DNA from: an uncultured Spartobacteria bacterium
GTDB taxonomy: Bacteria > Verrucomicrobiota > Verrucomicrobiia > Chthoniobacterales > Terrimicrobiaceae
NCBI GenBank assembly: GCA_937919825.1
Contig: CALFPA010000068.1
Coordinates: 32,607-96,606 of the forward strand
DNA: 64,000 nt
Direction of reading: 5' to 3'
Below the pieces are notes generated by a model. The model made no database searches. It saw only the letters and a list, made by a program, of their open reading frames with translations, and was not told where the DNA came from. Below, piece by piece: positions 1 through 7,734 of this stretch. Both the position numbers and the translations under genes were made by a program. The first letter of the stretch is position 1. Every line of letters begins with the position of its first letter.

Positions 1-1406
1 GAGAGGACGGGCGGGATACTTTTCCAAAACTTCGCATCGCCGGCGAAGGCGGGGTGGGTCGCGGCTTGTGGGGTGAGTTTTACAGGAAGGGGTTTTTCGC
101 TTTCGAGCAGGGTGGGGCTGCCTCCCTCGACGGGGAGAGCTTTGGCGAGTTCCGTGGAGGTCAAGCCGCCTTGCGTCCAGGATTTCGTGCCGCCGAGCAC
201 CACGAGGCTGCCGCCTTTTTCTACGAAATTGAGCAGGCGTTTGGCACGATCCTGGCCGAGTTCGGCGGCGTCGAGGTTGCCGAGCACGACGACTTTCAAG
301 GACGAGAGTTGGGTTTCGTTCATGTCCGCCGTGATGCTTTCGGCCGGCGTGGCAGCCTGCGGTTTGCCGTCGCCGCCGGTGAAGAAAATCACAGGCGAGA
401 TCTGCCGGTTTTCCATCAAGACGCGGCGGAGGTATTTGTATTCCCAGCGCGGGACGCCCTCGACATAGAGCACGCGATTGCGGGCATCGACCACTTCGAT
501 GATTCCCGTCCACTCGTTGTCGTCCTTGTTTTTCTCGCCAGTGAGAGGAACGGCGACGATGCGGGTGTTGAAAATGCCAACCTTTGGCCGCTCGATATCA
601 AATACAACCTCGCGCTCGCCACCGGCGTCGGGAATTTGGGTGGGTTTCTCGGCGACCTTGCGGTCGTCCTCGAACAACTGGATGGAAACCGGCGCGCCTT
701 TCGTGCCTTGGCCCGAGACTTTGACTTTGATCTCGGTCTTCCAGCCAACGGTCACACGGCGGGCGGCGGTGACACCATCGATGCGGAGATCGGCTTCCTG
801 CTCCCAGCCGCCGGGTTTTTCGGGTTGGAGGGTGTGAATCGGGAACGGGCGCGGGGCGGAAGCCCAGTCGTTGGTAAGCTCCAGAGTGTCGGTGCCATCG
901 CTCAGGAGAACCATTCCTTCGATGGGCAGGCCGGCGAGGCGTTGCTCGATTTTGGTGAGCGCTTCGCGGAGGGAGGTCGAGGCGCCTTCGGGCTTCAAAT
1001 CCTCGGCGGCTCCGAGCGACATGCCTTCGCTGAGGGTGCCGTCGAACGAGTAAACATCGATGTTGCACTCGGACGAGAGCTTCTTCGTCCAACCCATATC
1101 CAGCGCCTTGCGGGCTGTCTCCCAGCGGCTCGGAGCGGAGTCCGAGGTTTTGAGGTTCATGCTGCGTGAGGTGTCCACGACGACGAGGAAGCGCGGCTTG
1201 AGGAGTTGGGTGATCGTGGTCTTCAGGCCCGGCATGAAAAGGCACCAGCCGAGGCCGAGGAGGGCGAGGACATGGAGACCAAAAAGCACAATCCGGAACG
1301 CGCCGGAGGGCAGGTAGCGGAACGCCGAATACGCGGCGGCAAGAACAGCTCCGCCCAAGCAGAGGGCGATGGTCAAAGTCGGGACGCTGTTTTCGAAAAT
1401 GATCAT
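1..1406 (-). CDS. VWA-domain membrane protein, 3' end outside window
   Basis: The frame starts with ATG at 1406, overlaps the stop of the upstream BatA-like gene (ATGA) and runs off the left edge without a stop. Residues about 8-28 and 37-60 are hydrophobic membrane segments. A von Willebrand A domain follows, with the metal-binding motif DTSRS at 78-82 and a later LLSDGTD strand. Beyond it come beta-rich sequence and a segment starting NRVLYVEGVPRWEY that resembles the glutamine-amidotransferase-like fold found C-terminally in such proteins. By family knowledge, paired VWA membrane proteins next to DUF58 and MoxR genes act in MoxR-ATPase-dependent maturation or stress functions of the envelope; the exact role is unknown. 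It is the last visible gene of the leftward operon. Confidence 0.85.
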   Translation of the reverse strand, partial: MIIFENSVPTLTIALCLGGAVLAAAYSAFRYLPSGAFRIVLFGLHVLALLGLGWCLFMPGLKTTITQLLKPRFLVVVDTSRSMNLKTSDSAPSRWETARKALDMGWTKKLSSECNIDVYSFDGTLSEGMSLGAAEDLKPEGASTSLREALTKIEQRLAGLPIEGMVLLSDGTDTLELTNDWASAPRPFPIHTLQPEKPGGWEQEADLRIDGVTAARRVTVGWKTEIKVKVSGQGTKGAPVSIQLFEDDRKVAEKPTQIPDAGGEREVVFDIERPKVGIFNTRIVAVPLTGEKNKDDNEWTGIIEVVDARNRVLYVEGVPRWEYKYLRRVLMENRQISPVIFFTGGDGKPQAATPAESITADMNETQLSSLKVVVLGNLDAAELGQDRAKRLLNFVEKGGSLVVLGGTKSWTQGGLTSTELAKALPVEGGSPTLLESEKPLPVKLTPQAATHPAFAGDAKFWKSIPPVL

Positions 1407-3544
1407 GCGGCGCCGGGCTTTTTGATGTGGCCGGAGAAATCCAGCTCGAGTTTTTCCCGCCCCATTGCCCCACGGCGGGAGAGGGAATTGGCATACCAAA
1501 ATTCGATCACGGCGAGGACGAGGACGAGCCAGAGGATTTGCTCGCCGAAGGTGCGGCCCACGCGGCTTTCCTCCATCTGGGTGCGGAGCATCGGGAGGTC
1601 CGTGGCGATTTTGAGATTCACCTCACCGAGGCGCGAGGTGATTTCGGGGGCGGTGACGGGGGCGAGGTTGCTCTCACCGCGCGGGGTGTTCACCGCCAAG
1701 TCGAACTGCGAGTTTTCGCCCGAGCCGCTGGTGATTTTGTAAACGCCGGGGAGGAACATGTTCTCGGCGACGAAGACGGTTCGGCCGTCGGCGGCATTGG
1801 CACGGACGGGGATGTTTTTTCCATCCGGGCCGGTGATCTTGGGTGCCTCGGACATGCCGGGGAAAAGTTCGTTGAGAATCACGGTGCCGGTGCCCTCGAT
1901 ATAAGGCGCGGATTGTGGCGAGGAGTAGTCCGCGCACTGCACGAGTATCGGAAGGTAAAACGGCGAAAGCGGGAAATCGCTGGTCGAGCGGTCGGCGGAA
2001 ACGGCGAACAGGAGCACCTTGCCGTTGCCGTAGGGTTTTTCGATCAGGAACGGCTCTTGGGTGTTCATCGAAACCAAAACCTCGGCGCCAGGCTCGACTT
2101 TTGAAATGGCGGCGGAGCGGCGGAGCGAGACTGAGGGGGAAGCGGAGCCCTCGCGGAGCGGGCGGATGAGCGGGTGCATGGCTTTGTCCCAGGAGAGGGA
2201 TTTTTTCGCCTTGGTGGGCGGCACCTGCTCCATCGCGCCAGGGAATGCGGGCAGGAACGGCAGACTCTTGTAATCGTTCGGCGAGGCTTTCATGCCGGGA
2301 AAAACCACGAGGAATCCGCCGGCGCGGACATAGGTCTCGAGCGCGTTGATGGCCTGGCCGGAGAGGGGGAGGGCGTTGCAAAGGATGATGCAGGCGTGGT
2401 TCTGGAGTGACTGGCTGGCGAGGGCGTCGGGGGTGACGGTGACAATGGCCTGCGGGCCGCCAAGGGCGGTTCTCAGCGCGGTTTCGACAAACAGCGTGTC
2501 GTTCTTCTCGCCCACGACGAGCACGGGCATGGACTTTTCGACATTCAGGATGAAGTGGATCGCGTTGTCCTCGGGGAGATTGTCATCGGGCGTTTCGATC
2601 TTCGCGGCGTGGAGGCCCTGGTCGAGCGGAGGGATGCGGAACTCGGCGGTCTCCGGCGCGGTGGTCGAGGTTTTGACAGCGCGGCGGCCGACCTCCTTGC
2701 CATCCACGGTGAAAACTGCCGTCGTCTCACTATTCGGGCCGGTTCGGGAAAAGGTCGTGGCGACTTTTGCCTCCACGCCCTTGCGGAGCCTCGTGGGCTG
2801 GATCGCGATCGAGGCAGGCGCGGTATTGTCGGGTGCCTCGACGCCGAGCATCGAAACAAAGACCGTGAGTTTATTCAGATCGGCGAAGGGAGATTTTCCC
2901 GAGCTGGCGGGATCGGCCGACATGGCCTGCCACGGCACGGCTTGGTTGTCCGTGAGAATGTGGATTTCCATCTCGCGGTTCTCGTCGGATTTTTTGAGAG
3001 CCTTCACCGCTTCCTCCAGCGCGGGCCCGATCTGCGAGGTGGTGGAGGCGAGCGTGAGGTTTTTCAAACGGGTGAGGACTTCTTTTTTGTCGGCGATTGG
3101 TTCCACGACCACCGCCTCGGGTTGCTGGCGCGCGAGGTAGATGCAAACACGGTCTTTCTCGCTTAAGCCCTCGATCACTGCGGCGGCGGCCTCGAGCGCT
3201 TGGTCCCACACGGTTTTGTCCGATTTCCGGTAGCCCATGCTGGCAGAGGCATCGATCACGATGGCAACATCCCTCGGGGCCTCGCCAGACCACGCGAAGG
3301 CGCTCTTGCGGAGCATCGGCATGGCAAACGCCATTCCGATCAGGCCCATGATCAAAGTGCGGAGGAGCCAGAGGAGGAGGTTTTCGAGCCTGACTTTGCT
3401 GGACGAGCGTTTCTCCGCGAGCTTGAGGAAGCGCAGGGTGGGGAAGGTCATCGTGACCTTGCGCCGGTTCTGCATGAGATGCAGGAAGAGTGGGACACTG
3501 GCTCCCACGGCGGCGGCGATCAAAAAGAGCGGAGTAAGAAACAT
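1403..3544 (-). CDS. BatA-like aerotolerance-type membrane protein with VWA domain
   Basis: The protein has 713 residues. The first 80 residues form the BatA N-terminal membrane domain: hydrophobic segments at about 3-24 and 56-78 separated by a basic loop. A VWA domain follows with MIDAS motif DASAS at 98-102. The middle is beta-rich and may include a glutamine-amidotransferase-like fold. A last membrane segment lies near residues 665-690. ATG at 3544 is 2 bases after the DUF58 stop, and the 3' end overlaps the next VWA gene by 4 bases, so translation is probably coupled. Family knowledge: Bat proteins work with MoxR ATPases and DUF58 proteins at the membrane. The client here is unknown. Confidence 0.88.
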   Translation of the reverse strand: MFLTPLFLIAAAVGASVPLFLHLMQNRRKVTMTFPTLRFLKLAEKRSSSKVRLENLLLWLLRTLIMGLIGMAFAMPMLRKSAFAWSGEAPRDVAIVIDASASMGYRKSDKTVWDQALEAAAAVIEGLSEKDRVCIYLARQQPEAVVVEPIADKKEVLTRLKNLTLASTTSQIGPALEEAVKALKKSDENREMEIHILTDNQAVPWQAMSADPASSGKSPFADLNKLTVFVSMLGVEAPDNTAPASIAIQPTRLRKGVEAKVATTFSRTGPNSETTAVFTVDGKEVGRRAVKTSTTAPETAEFRIPPLDQGLHAAKIETPDDNLPEDNAIHFILNVEKSMPVLVVGEKNDTLFVETALRTALGGPQAIVTVTPDALASQSLQNHACIILCNALPLSGQAINALETYVRAGGFLVVFPGMKASPNDYKSLPFLPAFPGAMEQVPPTKAKKSLSWDKAMHPLIRPLREGSASPSVSLRRSAAISKVEPGAEVLVSMNTQEPFLIEKPYGNGKVLLFAVSADRSTSDFPLSPFYLPILVQCADYSSPQSAPYIEGTGTVILNELFPGMSEAPKITGPDGKNIPVRANAADGRTVFVAENMFLPGVYKITSGSGENSQFDLAVNTPRGESNLAPVTAPEITSRLGEVNLKIATDLPMLRTQMEESRVGRTFGEQILWLVLVLAVIEFWYANSLSRRGAMGREKLELDFSGHIKKPGAA

Positions 3545-3546
3545 GG

Positions 3547-4482
3547 CTACTTCGACATGCGCTTGCGTTCCTCGAGGTAGGCCCTCACGAAGGTATCGAG
3601 CGGTTGGTCCGTGCGGACGATGCGGTAATCGATATTCATCGAGGCGCAGGCTTTGCGGTGACGCTCGAGGAATTCGTTGAAGGATTTCCGGTAGTCCGCC
3701 GCGATGGCCTTCGGATCGACGCCGAATTTCTCACCGGTTTCGAGGTCGACGAGTTCACAGGGCTTCATCATCGCAAAGTCGATCTCGGCCGGATCGAGGA
3801 CATGGAAAACAATGACATCGTGCCGTTGTTTGCGAAGTCGAGCGAGGGCGACGGCGATCTCCGCCTCGTCATCGTAGAGATCCGAAATCACGACGATCAT
3901 CCCGCGACGACGCACCGCGCCAGCGATCTCGTGGAGAGCGGCGGCAATTTTCGAACCGGAGGAGGGCGGGGCCTGCTGGATGCGCTTGAGCATGTTGTTC
4001 AAGTGCTGAAGCGAGTTTGCCGCTTCCATGCGTAGATCGACCTTGTCCGAGTGGAGGAAAAGACCGACCGAGTCGCGGGCCTTCACCACGACATATCCCA
4101 GCGCGGCGGCGAGGCGTGAGGCGTGGTGGAATTTCGTCGGGCCGTTCGGCGAGGAGGAAAAATCCATCGACGCGCTGCGGTCGAAGGCGAGGTAAACGCG
4201 AAGGTTCGTTTCATCATCGAACTGCTTCACATAATGCTTGTCTGTGCGGGCGAAGACGCGCCAATCGATGTGCTTCGGGTCGTCGCCGAGGCCGTATTGC
4301 TTGTGCGTGGCGAACTCAGAGCTCGGCCCTTGGAGTGGGCTTTTGTGGGCTCCGGCGAGGTTGCCCTCGACCGTGTAGCGGGAAAAAAGCGTGAGCCGGC
4401 CGAGCTTGAACATCTCAGCGGGGTTCAGCAGAGCGGCGATGCCCTCTTTGGCGGGTTGCTTTTTGTCGGTGCTCTCAGCCAC
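3547..4482 (-). CDS. DUF58 domain protein
   Basis: About 311 residues from a GTG at 4482, four bases after the upstream stop; an ATG at 4530 would give 327 residues but overlaps the upstream gene by 44 bases. The DUF58 signature is clear: a GDDPKHIDWRVFART segment followed by a VWA-like fold with DRSAS at its metal site and a later VVISDLYDDE strand. There is no signal peptide or strong membrane segment, so it is probably cytoplasmic or peripheral. DUF58 proteins nearly always sit next to MoxR ATPases; here the MoxR partner lies in the divergent operon at 10797. It is probably the adaptor between the ATPase and the membrane VWA proteins encoded just downstream. Confidence 0.88.
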   Translation of the reverse strand: MAESTDKKQPAKEGIAALLNPAEMFKLGRLTLFSRYTVEGNLAGAHKSPLQGPSSEFATHKQYGLGDDPKHIDWRVFARTDKHYVKQFDDETNLRVYLAFDRSASMDFSSSPNGPTKFHHASRLAAALGYVVVKARDSVGLFLHSDKVDLRMEAANSLQHLNNMLKRIQQAPPSSGSKIAAALHEIAGAVRRRGMIVVISDLYDDEAEIAVALARLRKQRHDVIVFHVLDPAEIDFAMMKPCELVDLETGEKFGVDPKAIAADYRKSFNEFLERHRKACASMNIDYRIVRTDQPLDTFVRAYLEERKRMSK

Positions 4483-4486
4483 GGTT

Positions 4487-5284
4487 TTACTGCTTGGGTT
4501 TGAAGCTAAAAACCTTCCAGTGCGTGGCATCGCTCACCACGAGAATTCCCTGGCCGACATAGGCGAGTTGGATTCCTTTCGCGACTTGGCCCTCGCCCAT
4601 CATCATCACGCCCTTTGAGTCGGCGGCCTGGAAATTTACGATCGTGACGCCGCCCGGGCCCGGTTGGATTCCAACGGGCTTGATTTTTATCTGATCGGCG
4701 TAGCGGAGTTTTAGTGATTCCTTCAAATCCGAGAGGGGGCCGAGTTCCACGCATTCCAGGGAGTATTTCTGGTTCCCGAAGCTCTCGAAGCCGGGCAAAT
4801 TTTCGAAACCCGAGAGGCTGTATTTCCAAGGGGTGCCGAAGGCGTCGGTGGGTGATGGGTGCGCTTCGGCGGGAATTTTCGGATGCGTGGAGATTTCGGC
4901 GAGTTCCTTCGGAAAGCCGATTTCTTCGCGGTAAAAAAGTTTCAGGGATGCGGCGACTTTTTGCATGTCGCGGCGGCTGAGCCAGCCCTTCGCCACTCGC
5001 GCGGCGGATTGCGAGCCGGCTTGGCTTTCGAAAATCGGCCACGCCTCAGCGTCTTTTCCGGCGGCGAGAAGATGCCAAGCCTCGAGACTTTTCGCGGCAT
5101 CGCGCAGGGGATCGCTGGGGTTGGCTTCAAAAAACTTCCGGCACTGCGCGATGAGGTCCTCGTGGCGCGAAGGATCGCGCTCGTGGTTTTTCCAAAGCTC
5201 CAAAAAACCCGCCTCGTTCGCGCCAAATGCTCCCTGCAGGCCGATGAGGACAAGCGCCGCCCCGAGGGCGAGGCGTTGGCTCAA
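4487..5284 (-). CDS. Exported protein of unknown function
   Basis: The 265-residue protein starts with a signal peptide (MSQRLALGAALVLIGLQGAF, probable cleavage after GANA-like residues near 22). The mature part begins with helical, tetratricopeptide-like sequence (ELWKNHERDP...) and ends in a beta-rich half. A central PTDAFGTPWKYSL segment resembles the conserved stretch of pseudopilin-like or T2SG-like exported proteins, but I cannot assign it. The start overlaps the upstream stop by 4 bases. The product is probably periplasmic and may interact with the VWA membrane proteins of the operon. Function is not recognised. Confidence 0.75.
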   Translation of the reverse strand: MSQRLALGAALVLIGLQGAFGANEAGFLELWKNHERDPSRHEDLIAQCRKFFEANPSDPLRDAAKSLEAWHLLAAGKDAEAWPIFESQAGSQSAARVAKGWLSRRDMQKVAASLKLFYREEIGFPKELAEISTHPKIPAEAHPSPTDAFGTPWKYSLSGFENLPGFESFGNQKYSLECVELGPLSDLKESLKLRYADQIKIKPVGIQPGPGGVTIVNFQAADSKGVMMMGEGQVAKGIQLAYVGQGILVVSDATHWKVFSFKPKQ

Positions 5285-5928
5285 GGTTGGCCTCCCTTGG
5301 CGCGGGCGGCGGCACGTTTGGCGAGTTCGGCCTCGAGGTATTCAAACCACGCCTTGCCGCCGCCATTCGCCATGATCTGGTCCTTCTGCTTGAGCAGGTC
5401 GCGGTCGCGGGCCTCGACCATCAGCGGTCGCGGGCCTTCGGTGTAGGAATAAACAACAGCCGTGGGACTGACCTCGGCGAGGAGTTCCTTGCCGGGCTTC
5501 GGCGTGGCGCGGTCTTTGTGGCGCACGATCGAGTCGCTCAAAACAATCGCATTCTTGGCATCATCGCAGGATTCCACTTTTCCGGTGATCGCCACGGCGT
5601 CGCCGATTTTGGTTTCGGGGGAATCCTTGAGGACTTTCATGGAATTCGATGCGCTGACTGTGAACTCCACATTCATGAGCGAGGCTGGCTCCGAGGCGAC
5701 GATGCGAACGCCCGAGCGGCCATTCACCTCGGTTTCGCTCATTTCAGAAATCGTGAGAAACCTGAAAAAATGGGGACGCCCGCGTGCGTCATCGAGGGTC
5801 GAGGTTTTCTCGGCGGCCGAGCGAGCTTCCGATAGCGCGAGCGCGAAGTCGTTTCCATTCGAGGTCGCTGCGCGCAGTGGCAGGGTGGCAGAGATTCCGA
5901 GGCAGAGGAGGAGGAGTTTGGTTTTCAT
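5281..5928 (-). CDS. Exported protein of unknown function
   Basis: The 215-residue protein has a clear signal peptide (MKTKLLLLCLGISATLPLRA). Mature sequence includes a KIGDAVAITGKVESCDDAKN segment typical of small beta-barrel (OB-like) folds, then a charged helical tail ending in an alanine- and arginine-rich stretch. It sits 8 bases after the DUF4159 gene and overlaps the next gene by 4 bases, so it is inside the leftward operon. I infer a periplasmic accessory role in the MoxR/VWA system, but there is no direct functional motif. Confidence 0.72.
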   Translation of the reverse strand: MKTKLLLLCLGISATLPLRAATSNGNDFALALSEARSAAEKTSTLDDARGRPHFFRFLTISEMSETEVNGRSGVRIVASEPASLMNVEFTVSASNSMKVLKDSPETKIGDAVAITGKVESCDDAKNAIVLSDSIVRHKDRATPKPGKELLAEVSPTAVVYSYTEGPRPLMVEARDRDLLKQKDQIMANGGGKAWFEYLEAELAKRAAARAKGGQP

Positions 5929-5936
5929 CGATTGGG

Positions 5937-7286
5937 TTAGTTGGTGAGGGAATACATAAGAATGTTTTGGCCGAGGCGAAGGGCATCGTTGTCGTTCAAA
6001 CCGCGCGCGTAGGGGGACTGCGACACCTCCCAGCCGCCGGCGAGCCCGAACGGGCTGTAAATGACTCCGTAGTGGCCGCCGAAATTGATTCCGAAAAGCA
6101 CTGGATCGGTCTTGGCCTTGCCGCCGCTTTCCTGCATCAAACCCTCGGTCACGCCCACGACTTTGATATCATTCGGCTGCTTAAAAAGAATCGAATCCTG
6201 CGGAATGCGCTCCAGTTTTTTGGAGGGAAAAATCGAAGCGATTGTTTCTCTGAACGCGGCGTCGAAGCCCTTGCGGCCGCAGCAGGACTCGGCAAAGAGC
6301 AAGCCGCCGTTTTCGATGTATTCTTTGAGCGCTGTTTTGTCTTCGGCAGTCAATTTGAAATCCTCGTGGCCGGTGATGTAGAGGATGGGCGAATCGAAAA
6401 TTCCGGAGTCCGAGAGCCGGAGTTCCTTGAGGGCAAATTTTACGGGAATGCCGGTGCTATCGTTGAATGTTTGCAACATCAGAGGCAGGCTGCGGTGACG
6501 GGTTTTCCAGACGCCATCATACATGATCTGCGCCATCGAAACGGAGTCCGAGTAGGCTTTCAGCTTGTCGGCGAATTTCATCGCCGAGGCGGCGTTCTTT
6601 GCCCACGCGCGCATCGCCGAGGCGTAGTTCAAAATGTTCACGCCGAGGCGGAATGCGGAATCCGGCTGATAGGCCTGCCATTCCTCCTGCACCTCGCCTT
6701 GCCAACCGGCTGCCATACACCAGCGCGAGACGAGCGCGACGACGCGGCAGTTGATCTCCACCGCCTCGACCCAAGGCGCGTCACCCTTGTAGCCAGACTG
6801 CTTCACGGCTTGGGTGTATTGGACTTTGTCCACATCGTAGTAGGAATGGAAAATCGGGTGGTCGGAAGTGAGCCGCTGGAGCGGTTGCTCGGGGAAGATC
6901 TCTTTCAACTCGCGCACGACGGAGTTGTAGAACGGCTGCGAGCCGAGGCCCGTGTTGTAAATAATCATGCCGCCATCGAGGAGATACTTCCGGAGTTTCT
7001 CGCGCTCCTCGGGCGTGTAGGTGAAGTTGTAGTGGCCGGAGCGGAAGAGGACGGGATTTTGCTCGGGATCGGGGCTGACTTCGGACATCCGGCGCGCGTC
7101 CATTTGGAAATTCGCGTCCACCTGATCCTTCATGCTTTTCAGCAGGTTGTTGACATCATTCGGCGTGGCGTTCCAGTAAATGTCATTGCCATACAATTCC
7201 TTGGCCGATTGGGCGAAAACCCCGGAGACTACGCCGGCAAGGCACACAACTGCGATCACGAGAAAGGTTCTGAGACGATGATTCAT
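5937..7286 (-). CDS. DUF4159 domain protein, first gene of leftward operon
   Basis: ATG at 7286 (MNHRLRTFLVIAVVCLAG) gives 449 residues with a proper signal peptide; the frame is open 75 bases further upstream, but that extension would bury the signal. The body is a DUF4159-type glutamine-amidotransferase-like fold, with GGMIIYNTG and the HPIFHSYYDV segment seen in that family. A second similar fold lies in the C-terminal half (LYITGHEDFKL, ENGGLLFAESCCG), so the protein looks like an internal tandem of two related domains. Family knowledge: DUF4159 genes accompany BatA, DUF58 and MoxR genes. The product is presumably periplasmic. Confidence 0.85.
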   Translation of the reverse strand: MNHRLRTFLVIAVVCLAGVVSGVFAQSAKELYGNDIYWNATPNDVNNLLKSMKDQVDANFQMDARRMSEVSPDPEQNPVLFRSGHYNFTYTPEEREKLRKYLLDGGMIIYNTGLGSQPFYNSVVRELKEIFPEQPLQRLTSDHPIFHSYYDVDKVQYTQAVKQSGYKGDAPWVEAVEINCRVVALVSRWCMAAGWQGEVQEEWQAYQPDSAFRLGVNILNYASAMRAWAKNAASAMKFADKLKAYSDSVSMAQIMYDGVWKTRHRSLPLMLQTFNDSTGIPVKFALKELRLSDSGIFDSPILYITGHEDFKLTAEDKTALKEYIENGGLLFAESCCGRKGFDAAFRETIASIFPSKKLERIPQDSILFKQPNDIKVVGVTEGLMQESGGKAKTDPVLFGINFGGHYGVIYSPFGLAGGWEVSQSPYARGLNDNDALRLGQNILMYSLTN

Positions 7287-7327
7287 GAGGAAAATGGGGA
7301 TTCCGGCCGTCAGCGAATCGAAATAGA

Positions 7328-7356
7328 TTGTGAGGCCTCGAATCCGCGCATAGATA
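7328..7356 (+). promoter_or_regulatory. Candidate promoter for rightward operon
   Basis: TTGTGA at 7328-7333, a 17-base spacer, then TAGATA at 7351-7356 gives a sigma-70-like arrangement about 48 bases upstream of the ATG at 7404. Its -10 box overlaps the -10 box of the oppositely directed candidate promoter at 7353-7380. Pattern match by eye only. Confidence 0.35.
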
Positions 7357-7380
7357 TACACACGTTTTCCCGTCTGCCAA
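7353..7380 (-). promoter_or_regulatory. Candidate promoter for leftward DUF4159 operon
   Basis: On the minus strand TTGGCA (7380-7375), a 16-base spacer and TATATC (7358-7353) form a good sigma-70-like promoter, predicting a 5' leader of about 60 bases before the ATG at 7286. It shares sequence with the rightward candidate promoter, so the two could exclude each other. Pattern match by eye only. Confidence 0.38.
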
Positions 7381-7403
7381 TCCGTGCGTGAACAAATTTC
7401 CAG

Positions 7404-7679
7404 ATGAAACCTCCGCTGAACCCCAAATTGATCAACAGCGCCGTGTGCGCGACTTTTTGCCTCGGAACCTTGTTAGCCAGCGACGGCTCGGATGAGCAGG
7501 GCTTCGTGCCGCCGCCTCGCGAGATGAAAAAACAACTGCCGCCCGCCCCGCCGCGCACGGTGAACTCCGCCGAAACCGTCGATGCCTGCTGCTGTTGCCC
7601 AGTGACTCCTCTATCTCGGACCGAGGCTAAGAAGCCACCGCAGCCACCGGTGCTGGTCACCAAAATCATCGAAGAATAG
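7404..7679 (+). CDS. Small proline- and cysteine-rich protein
   Basis: A 91-residue protein beginning the rightward operon. A weakly hydrophobic stretch near residues 10-25 may be a signal peptide. The rest is rich in proline, with a run of four cysteines (DACCCC) at about 60-65. No known family was recognised. Position just downstream of a candidate promoter and 20-60 bases before the large exported protein supports it being real, but the low complexity leaves some doubt. Confidence 0.5.
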   Translation: MKPPLNPKLINSAVCATFCLGTLLASDGSDEQGFVPPPREMKKQLPPAPPRTVNSAETVDACCCCPVTPLSRTEAKKPPQPPVLVTKIIEE

Positions 7680-7734
7680 CCCAAGCCGGCCGCGCTCCTT
7701 GATTTTAAGAATCCCAGTGAAGTTGTTCGCCTCG

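Noticed and set aside
54..1169. A 371-codon open frame on the plus strand at the left edge
   Set aside because: The minus strand there encodes a VWA protein with MIDAS motif, running off the window. The plus frame is its shadow.
5784..7391. A 535-codon open frame on the plus strand
   Set aside because: Antisense to the DUF4159 gene, which has clear family motifs and a signal peptide.
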